In this document: positions 58,019-64,000 of the stretch, one piece after another
Numbering within the stretch: the first letter of the stretch is position 1
Layout: the number at the start of each line of letters is the position of its first letter
From: CBDDBU01 sp965226045
Lineage (GTDB): Bacteria; Pseudomonadota; Alphaproteobacteria; VGEJ01
Direction: 5' to 3'
Assembly (NCBI GenBank): GCA_965226045.1
Contig: CBDDBU010000027.1
Coordinates: 221,708-285,707 of the forward strand
DNA: 64,000 nt
Notes under the pieces: generated by a model
The model's database searches: none
What the model saw: the letters and a program-made list of their open reading frames with translations, nothing else
Told to the model about the DNA's origin: nothing
Translations under genes and position numbers: made by a program

Positions 58019-61000
58019 TCACTCAGCCGCGGCGACAGCGGCGCTGGCTCGGCGGCGCATCAGCCGCTTCACATCCTCCTGAATGCCGACGAGCGCCGGG
58101 ATCAGCACGAGCACCAGCAGCGTGGCCAGCGCCAGTCCAAAGACGATTGTGATGGCCATCGGGATGAGGAACCGCGCCTGCAAGCTGGTCTCGAACATTA
58201 GCGGCAGAAGCCCGCCGATGGTCGTCAGCGAGGTCAGCAGAACCGCCCGCAAGCGATCGCTGGCGCCGCCGACGATGGCCGCGTGCGCGGGCTGGCCGCC
58301 GTCGATACGCTCCTCGATCGTGCGGACCAGGATAATCGAGTCGTTAACCAGGATCCCGGCCAGGCCCAAGAGAGCGATGAGGCTGAGGATGGTCAGGTTG
58401 TAGCCCATCACGAGGTGTCCGAGAATCGCGCCGACGAAGCCAAACGGGATGATGGCCATGACGACGAACGGCCGGCTGTAGCTGGCGAAGACCCAGGCCA
58501 GAATGATGTAGATGGACACCAATGCGATGATGGCGCCGGTCCGCATGTCGGCGAGCGTGCGCTGCTGTTCTTCGGCTTTGCCCGCGAAATCTATCGCGAT
58601 ACCGAACCGCGCGGCGATCTCTGGCACCACCGTGCGGCTCAGGGTGGCGAGCACTTCGTTGTTGGTCGTTGTCGTCTCGTCGACTTCAGCCGTAACCGCC
58701 ACCTCGCGGACGCCATCCTCGCGGCGAACGCGGGCGAATCCCCGTGTCTCGCGCACCTGGACCAGCTCGGACAGCGCGACCTCGGCGCCGCCCGGCCCGC
58801 GCACGTAGAGGTCGCGCAGCGTCCCGGCGCCAACCGCGCCGCGCGGGTATTGAACCCGCACCACCACCTCCTCGTCGCCGCGCGCGAAGCGCTTGGCGAT
58901 GCGGCCCTCGAAGGCATCGCGCACTTGGCGCCCGACGCTCTCGGTGGTGAAGCCCAAGGCGCGCCCCTTGGTGGTGAGGCTGAGTTCCACCTCTTGCTTG
59001 CCGTAGGGCAAATCATCCTCGATATCGCTGACCCCGGGTATCTCGCGCAGGGCATCACGCACGGCCAGCGCCGCCTCCTTCAGTACGGCGGTCGAGCCGC
59101 CGCTCAACCGAACATCGATCTCGCGGCCCGGCGGGCCTCCCTGCCGCTCGTTCAGCGATATCCGTTCGACTCCGGCGAGCGGCACGATTTCGTCGCGCCA
59201 AACTTCGATGAACTCGGGCGTTCGTATTGAGCGGCTGTCCGAGGGCACGAGCTCGACATGAACGCCACCAAGGTGATCGCCCTTGACCGACTGAAACGCC
59301 TCCGCCTGACTGCGGCCGACCTTGCCGAAGCTCATGACCACCAGACCGCCCGCCCCGCCGGTCAGCTTCGCTTCGGCGACCTCGAGGGCGCGCTCCAACT
59401 CGGCGATCATCCGTTCGGTCTCGCTGCGTGGCGTGCCGGGCGCATAAAGGATGTTCGCGAAAACGACATCGGCCTCGGGCGAGGGGAAGAAGTTGAAGGC
59501 GAGGCGGCCGCCCACCACCAAGCCCACGCTGACGACAAGGCAGCCGACGGCGAGGCTTAGAGTCAGGTAGCGCCACCGTAGGGCCGCGGCCACCGCAGCC
59601 GCGAAGACGCCGTCGCGGAACCGCCCGAAGCGATCGTCGAACCAGCGCCGGAAGCGCGACTCAGGCCCGCCGCCCCGCCGCATCGCGTCGCGGACATGTG
59701 CCGGCAGGATCAGAAAGCTCTCCGCCAAGCTGGCCACGAGCACGGCGACAACCACATAGGGAATCGCGGCGATGATCTGGCCGATCACGTCGCCGATCAT
59801 GAGAATCGGCAGAAAGGCGGCGATGGTGGTGAGCGACGCTGCGGTCACCGGCGCGAGCATCTTGAGCGCGCCCCCCTCGGCCGCGGCCAGCGGACCCAAA
59901 CCCCGCGTCCGCAGCGTCGCGCTGTGCTCGCCGACCACGATCGCGTCGTCAACAATGATGCCAAGGGTCATGATGAGCGCGAACAAGCTCACCATGTTGA
60001 TCGACTGACCGCTCGCCAGCATCGCCGCCATGGTCGCCATCAGCGCGATCGGGATTCCCGCCGCCACCCAAAACGCGAGGCGGCCGCTCAAAAAAATGAA
60101 CAAAACCACCAGCACCAGCGCCAGACCGCTGGCGCCGTTGCGCAACAGCAGGTTGATGCGGTCGCTAATGAGCGCGGCCTGGACATCGTAGTGCTCGAAG
60201 CGCAGATCAGGCGGCAGCGTCGGGCGAACGCGCTCGACGTAGTCGTTGACAAGACGCGCTTGTTCGAGAGCGTCGGCGGAGGCGGAGCGCTGGATATGCA
60301 GCTCGATGGCGCCCAAGCCGCCGCGAACTGCGATCTCGTCGTCCTCCTTGAAGGTGTCGGTCACGCGCGCGATATCGCGCAGGAAAATCTTCTCGCCGGT
60401 CTCCAGCGCGCGCACCTCGATGGCTCCGACCGCGGCCGCGTCCGTCGCGAGCCCGAGGCTGCGGATCTGTTTCTCGAAGCTACCCTCCATCGTGCCAAGC
60501 GGCAGGTCTTGTGAACTGTCCGCGATGCGGGCGCCAACATCGGCGAGCGTAAGGTCCAGCCGGCGCAGGGTTTCGGGCGCGATCTCGACCCAGATTTCCT
60601 CTTCGCGAGCGCCGAACATCTCGACCTGATCGACACCGATCGACAGCAAGTCATCGCGCAGGCGTTTAGCCAGCTTCTTGAGCGCCGCCTCGGGTATCGG
60701 ACCCGATATGACCAGGCGCGAGATCGTGTCGTAGCGGACGATGCGTCGAACGATCGGGCGCTCGGCGTCTTCGGGGAAGGTCGTGATCTGACCCACCGCC
60801 GATTCGACGTCGGACAACGCCGATTGCATGTTGGTGCCGGCCTCGAACTCGACCAACACGGTGCCGCTCCCCTCAACGGCGAACGAAACCACTTTCTTGA
60901 CCGAGTCGAGGAAACGAACCTCGGGCTCGACCGCGGCGACGATGTTGGCTTCGACATCCTCGGCGCTAGCGCCCGGCCACACCAGTGTCACGGAAACGAA

Positions 61001-61138
61001 GTCGATGCCGAAATCGGGGAAAAACTGCGTGTTCAGACGCGTAATCGAGAACAAGCCGATCACGATGGCAAGTCCCGCCAGCAGGTTCGCCGCGTTGCGG
61101 TGGCGGACGAAGAGTCCGATCAGCCCGGTCGGCGACAT
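58019..61138 (-). CDS. RND multidrug/efflux permease (AcrB/CusA-like, HAE1 type)
   Basis: This 1039-residue inner-membrane pump has twelve helices and two large periplasmic loops. It has the N-terminal FSITRLNTQFFPDFGIDFV, the proton-relay Asp pair in GIIVDDAIVVGEHS, GKVGRSQAEAFQ in the first porter domain and IPFGFVGAILGHLVMGYNLTILS near helix 10. The gene starts one base into the stop of the adaptor gene (TGATG), so the two are coupled. No outer-membrane TolC-like gene lies in the window. Substrate is not evident. Confidence 0.93.
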   Translation of the reverse strand: MSPTGLIGLFVRHRNAANLLAGLAIVIGLFSITRLNTQFFPDFGIDFVSVTLVWPGASAEDVEANIVAAVEPEVRFLDSVKKVVSFAVEGSGTVLVEFEAGTNMQSALSDVESAVGQITTFPEDAERPIVRRIVRYDTISRLVISGPIPEAALKKLAKRLRDDLLSIGVDQVEMFGAREEEIWVEIAPETLRRLDLTLADVGARIADSSQDLPLGTMEGSFEKQIRSLGLATDAAAVGAIEVRALETGEKIFLRDIARVTDTFKEDDEIAVRGGLGAIELHIQRSASADALEQARLVNDYVERVRPTLPPDLRFEHYDVQAALISDRINLLLRNGASGLALVLVVLFIFLSGRLAFWVAAGIPIALMATMAAMLASGQSINMVSLFALIMTLGIIVDDAIVVGEHSATLRTRGLGPLAAAEGGALKMLAPVTAASLTTIAAFLPILMIGDVIGQIIAAIPYVVVAVLVASLAESFLILPAHVRDAMRRGGGPESRFRRWFDDRFGRFRDGVFAAAVAAALRWRYLTLSLAVGCLVVSVGLVVGGRLAFNFFPSPEADVVFANILYAPGTPRSETERMIAELERALEVAEAKLTGGAGGLVVMSFGKVGRSQAEAFQSVKGDHLGGVHVELVPSDSRSIRTPEFIEVWRDEIVPLAGVERISLNERQGGPPGREIDVRLSGGSTAVLKEAALAVRDALREIPGVSDIEDDLPYGKQEVELSLTTKGRALGFTTESVGRQVRDAFEGRIAKRFARGDEEVVVRVQYPRGAVGAGTLRDLYVRGPGGAEVALSELVQVRETRGFARVRREDGVREVAVTAEVDETTTTNNEVLATLSRTVVPEIAARFGIAIDFAGKAEEQQRTLADMRTGAIIALVSIYIILAWVFASYSRPFVVMAIIPFGFVGAILGHLVMGYNLTILSLIALLGLAGILVNDSIILVRTIEERIDGGQPAHAAIVGGASDRLRAVLLTSLTTIGGLLPLMFETSLQARFLIPMAITIVFGLALATLLVLVLIPALVGIQEDVKRLMRRRASAAVAAAE

Positions 61139-62376
61139 CAGGGAACCTCGACCTTAAGCCCCGGCGCGAGCTCGGTCAGACGGGTGGTCAGCACCCGCTC
61201 GCCCGGTTGCACGTCGCCGCGCACCAGTACGTCCTCGCCGTCATACGCGGCCACCTCGACTTGGCGCGGTCGCAGACGTCCGTCAACGATGGCGTAGACG
61301 ATATCGCCATGAAGTGCGCTCTCGGGTAAGCGAACCACTTGGCGATAGCGGCGATCGGCAAGCTCCACCTCAACGAACGCCCCCGGTCGGAGCGCGGTCT
61401 CGAGCCCGCCGTCGACCAGCCGCGCATACAGATCGACGCCGCCGCTCGCCGCGTCGATGCGCGCGCCGCTGCGCTTGAGCACCGCGTCCACGGTGATCGT
61501 CGTCGATCCCGCACGCCATATGACCCTTGCCGGTCGCCCGACGATCGGCCCTTCCGTCAAGAGGCGCCCAAACTGCGCGTCCGATACGTGAATTCGCGCC
61601 TCAAGCTCGTCGGCGACGACCAGCCGCGCCACCCGTTCGCCGACCCCGAGTCGCTGGCCGATCGCCGCCCGCGCCTCTAGCAGGAAGCCGGCGAACGGCG
61701 CCTTCATGCGGGTGCGCTCCAGGTCGCGCCGCGCGCGCCGAACGGCGACCGCGAACTGATCGATGACCGCGCTTTGCTGCGCCAGCTTGGCGGTCATCGT
61801 GTCGATCGCCTTGTGCCGCATGAGCACCTGCTGGCGCTGGCGGCTGAGAGCGATAGCCGCGTTATCAACGACTTTTTCGGAAACGTTGCCAGCCGGCCGC
61901 AAAGCCTCGGCGCGGGCCAGATCGCGCTCGTACATGCGCTGCTGTTCGAGATCGCTGTCCAGCGCCCACACCTCCATCTCCTGGCTCGCCAGATACTCGT
62001 CCAGGCGGGCCTCCGCCTCCGCGTGGCGCGCCATACCCTCATCGAGCGTTGCCTGATAGTCGAAGGAGTCGATCGCTACGAGCAGATTGCCGGCGCGAAC
62101 GATACCGCCTTCCATCAGCATCTCGCTGACCTCGACGATCGGGCCGGCCACCAGCGCCCGCAGGTCGACCTCGCGCCCGCTGACGATCTCGCCGAACACT
62201 TGAAGACTCGGCTGCCAGTCGTCGACCACGACCTCGACCGCCGCCACCGGCCATACACGTTCGCCCGGATCGGTCCGGGCGAGATTCGGTTTCGTCGCTT
62301 CAAGCCAGCTGAAGACCGCGATCGCGGCCCCAATCACCACCAGGGGTAGGACAATGCGGAGCGCTCGCCTAGGCAT
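61138..62376 (-). CDS. RND efflux periplasmic adaptor (HlyD/MFP family)
   Basis: This 412-residue protein has an N-terminal membrane anchor (IVLPLVVIGAAIAVFSWLEAT). It has the biotinyl-lipoyl hairpin elements GPIVEVSEMLMEGGIVRAGN, a coiled region (about 120-215, LDSDLEQQRMYERDLARAE) and KAPFAGFLLEARAAIGQRLGVG as the second lipoyl half. A beta-barrel and membrane-proximal domain end PGERVLTTRL. It links the RND pump to an outer-membrane channel. First gene of the adaptor-pump pair, 9 bp downstream of the regulator gene. Confidence 0.91.
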   Translation of the reverse strand: MPRRALRIVLPLVVIGAAIAVFSWLEATKPNLARTDPGERVWPVAAVEVVVDDWQPSLQVFGEIVSGREVDLRALVAGPIVEVSEMLMEGGIVRAGNLLVAIDSFDYQATLDEGMARHAEAEARLDEYLASQEMEVWALDSDLEQQRMYERDLARAEALRPAGNVSEKVVDNAAIALSRQRQQVLMRHKAIDTMTAKLAQQSAVIDQFAVAVRRARRDLERTRMKAPFAGFLLEARAAIGQRLGVGERVARLVVADELEARIHVSDAQFGRLLTEGPIVGRPARVIWRAGSTTITVDAVLKRSGARIDAASGGVDLYARLVDGGLETALRPGAFVEVELADRRYRQVVRLPESALHGDIVYAIVDGRLRPRQVEVAAYDGEDVLVRGDVQPGERVLTTRLTELAPGLKVEVP

Positions 62377-62385
62377 GCGCCTGCC

Positions 62386-63081
62386 TCAGGCTCCCGACGC
62401 CGTGCCGACCGGATGGGGCAGGCCGAGCGCAGCTAGCACCGCCCGACCCACCGTGTCGGTGACGATTTCCAGGCGCTCGTTGCTGACCTCGGCCCAACCC
62501 AGCCGCGCCAACACCACCGGCCGACCGATCCCGAACATCAGACATTGCCCGATGATGGCATGGGCCAGAATCTTGGCCTCGGCCGCGGCTGGATCGCCGC
62601 CCCGCGCCGCGGCGACAAGCTCGCAAATGGCGTCCTGCAACGGGGTGACATGCCCCGACAGGACCCGATCGAAGGCGAACGTGGGCTGCATGACTTCGCG
62701 CAGCATCAGTTGGAAGCGCGCCTGCGGAAACCGGTCGGACAGCTGCATCGCGATCAGACGGCGCACCAGAGCCAGTGCCACGGCGCCAAGCCGCCCGCGG
62801 TCGCCGGCCGCCGCCGCAATGCCCTGCCGTAGCTCCCCCATGAGGGCGCGCCGCAGCGGTTCGGTGTCGGAGATCAGGCGCTCTATGACGGCGCGATAGA
62901 GGCCCTTCTTGCCCTCGAAGTGGTAGGTGATGGCCGACAGATTCACCCCCGCCGCCCGCGTGAGTGCGCGCGTCGACACCGAGTTGTAGCCTTGCTCGGC
63001 AAACAGGTGCGTGGCGGCCTCCAACAAGCGCTCAGCCGCGCCTGCGGTGCCCGCTCGCGCTTGCGTCTCGGTCGCGGTCAT
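62386..63081 (-). CDS. TetR/AcrR-family regulator
   Basis: This 231-residue protein starts at the ATG at 63081 (MTATETQARA). The HTH is AATHLFAEQGYNSVSTRALTR followed by AGVNLSAITYHFEGKKGLYRAVI. The C-terminal ligand domain resembles the CerR-type (DUF1956). It is the first gene of the efflux operon and likely represses it. A 12-bp palindrome lies 31 bp upstream of the start. Confidence 0.9.
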   Translation of the reverse strand: MTATETQARAGTAGAAERLLEAATHLFAEQGYNSVSTRALTRAAGVNLSAITYHFEGKKGLYRAVIERLISDTEPLRRALMGELRQGIAAAAGDRGRLGAVALALVRRLIAMQLSDRFPQARFQLMLREVMQPTFAFDRVLSGHVTPLQDAICELVAAARGGDPAAAEAKILAHAIIGQCLMFGIGRPVVLARLGWAEVSNERLEIVTDTVGRAVLAALGLPHPVGTASGA

Positions 63082-63111
63082 CGGTATCAGCCTAGCACTC
63101 CGGGGGTTCAA

Positions 63112-63123
63112 TCAAACGTTTGA
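63112..63123. promoter_or_regulatory. Operator-like palindrome of the TetR/efflux operon
   Basis: TCAAACGTTTGA is a perfect 12-bp palindrome, flanked by GTTCAA and AAC as partial extension. It lies between the TetR gene and the divergent deacetylase gene, the usual place for the regulator's own operator. Confidence 0.55.
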
Positions 63124-63247
63124 ACTCAATGCGCGGTCTCGTTGCGGGAAGTCAAGGCCCGTATGGGTCAGCGAGGCGCGTATGGGGTCTGGACCGGGCT
63201 GGCGCGGCTCACTAAGGTGCCGCCACCTTCACCCATCAGGGGCCGCC

Positions 63248-64000
63248 ATGCCGGGCCACACCTATAGCGCGATCGAGATGATCGAGCGCCTCGTCGGCTT
63301 CGATACGACCAGCCGCGATTCCAATCTGGACCTGATTCACTTCGTCGCCGACTACCTATCCGGCCACGGTGTCGCATCGGAAATCATCCACGACGACACC
63401 GGCAAAAAGGCCAATCTTCACGCCCTGGTGGGGCCGGAGCGCGACGGCGGCGTCGTACTCTCGGGCCACACCGATGTGGTCCCGGTCGACGGACAGGATT
63501 GGGAGTCCGATCCCTTCACGGTGCGAGCGGCCGACGACCGGCTCTACGGCCGTGGCACCTCCGACATGAAGAGTTTCATCGCTATCGGGCTTGCCATGGT
63601 GCCCCGACTGGTCGAGCGCAAACTCAGCATCCCGATCCATTTCGCGCTTTCCTACGACGAAGAGGTGGGCTGCCACGGGATCCACGGGCTGGTGCCCAGG
63701 CTCGCCGCCACCGCCACCAAGCCAGCCGTCTGCATTGTCGGCGAACCGACCGAGATGAAGGTGGTCAACGCGCACAAAGGCGTCCGCGTCATCGCCACCC
63801 GGTTGCGCGGCTTCGAGGCGCATTCGAGCGCCACCCACATCGGCGTCAGCGCCGTGATGTACGCCGCCGAGCTGATCGGCTGTCTCAACCGCATCGCCGA
63901 GGACTTAAAGGGTCGCGCCGACCCCAACAGCCGTTTCGAGCCGCCCTACACCACCCTCAACGTCGGCGCGATTCAAGGCGGCACCGCCGTCAACATCATC
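63248..64000 (+). CDS. Acetylornithine deacetylase/ArgE-DapE-type M20 peptidase, 3' end cut by the window edge
   Basis: The first 251 codons from the ATG at 63248 (MPGHTYSAIEMIERLVGFDT) are present. The metal-binding motifs are GVVLSGHTDVVPVDGQDW (first His and the catalytic Asp), LYGRGTSDMKSF (bridging Asp) and ALSYDEEVGCHG (catalytic Glu pair), followed by VGEPTEMKVVNAHKG. These are typical of ArgE, the arginine pathway deacetylase, although related M20 amidohydrolases cannot be excluded. The dimerisation domain starts at the edge. Confidence 0.9.
   Translation, partial: MPGHTYSAIEMIERLVGFDTTSRDSNLDLIHFVADYLSGHGVASEIIHDDTGKKANLHALVGPERDGGVVLSGHTDVVPVDGQDWESDPFTVRAADDRLYGRGTSDMKSFIAIGLAMVPRLVERKLSIPIHFALSYDEEVGCHGIHGLVPRLAATATKPAVCIVGEPTEMKVVNAHKGVRVIATRLRGFEAHSSATHIGVSAVMYAAELIGCLNRIAEDLKGRADPNSRFEPPYTTLNVGAIQGGTAVNII

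Overview
The window is GC-rich chromosomal DNA, most likely from an alphaproteobacterium. The evidence is a fused TrpE-TrpG anthranilate synthase preceded by a Trp-containing leader peptide, a SAM-II riboswitch in front of an O-succinylhomoserine sulfhydrylase gene, and IS families and REP-like palindromes typical of that class. Genus cannot be read from the sequence.

Region 1 (1-4.7 kb) is a nest of insertion sequences. An IS1182-type element sits in a phage-type integrase gene. It was split by an IS256-type element with an 8-bp target duplication. That element is followed by a truncated second copy of itself, which was in turn split by a different IS256-type element with a 9-bp duplication. 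Region 2 (4.7-8.4 kb) holds the integrase stub, a flavin-dependent oxidoreductase, a small phage-like membrane ORF and a GMC oxidoreductase. Region 3 (8.43-11.39 kb) is a 2.96-kb passenger-carrying IS1-like transposon with perfect 20-bp terminal inverted repeats and an 8-bp target duplication. Its cargo is an XRE-ImmA/IrrE metallopeptidase gene coupled to an unrecognised gene, plus a small basic protein gene. It is the best candidate here for an undescribed system.

Region 4 (11.5-43.1 kb) is a large catabolic island. The plus strand carries a ThDP enzyme and a ketopantoate-reductase-like gene. A long minus-strand series reads from 37.5 kb down to 14.2 kb: three tandem HyuB, one HyuA, a DsbA-like protein, a LivK-type binding protein, a HyuA-HyuB fusion, a class III aminotransferase, a beta-keto acid cleavage enzyme, a DMT exporter, LivH, LivM, an SDR and a 2-hydroxyacid dehydrogenase. 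A divergent plus-strand set (37.5-43.1 kb) encodes an amidohydrolase, a threonine-aldolase-like enzyme, an SDR, an omega-aminotransferase and an LLM oxidoreductase. Read together, the genes suggest uptake of a nitrogenous compound, ATP-dependent opening of a lactam or hydantoin-like ring, transamination, and beta-keto acid cleavage. The substrate is not determined. The ABC transporter ATPases and a dedicated regulator are not visible. IS1182 and IS630 copies have landed inside this island at CTAG sites that overlap stop codons.

Region 5 (43.1-49.4 kb) is an IS-built scrap zone: IS1182, IS256, a fragment of a molybdenum hydroxylase large subunit, and an IS21 element whose istA is broken twice. 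Region 6 (49.5-64 kb) is mostly housekeeping: two Dabb proteins, trpE(G) with its leader, tRNA-Gly(CCC), a radical SAM protein, SAM-II riboswitch-metZ, apaG, folE, a TrkH potassium transporter, an RND efflux pump with its adaptor and TetR regulator, and the start of an ArgE/DapE-type deacetylase.
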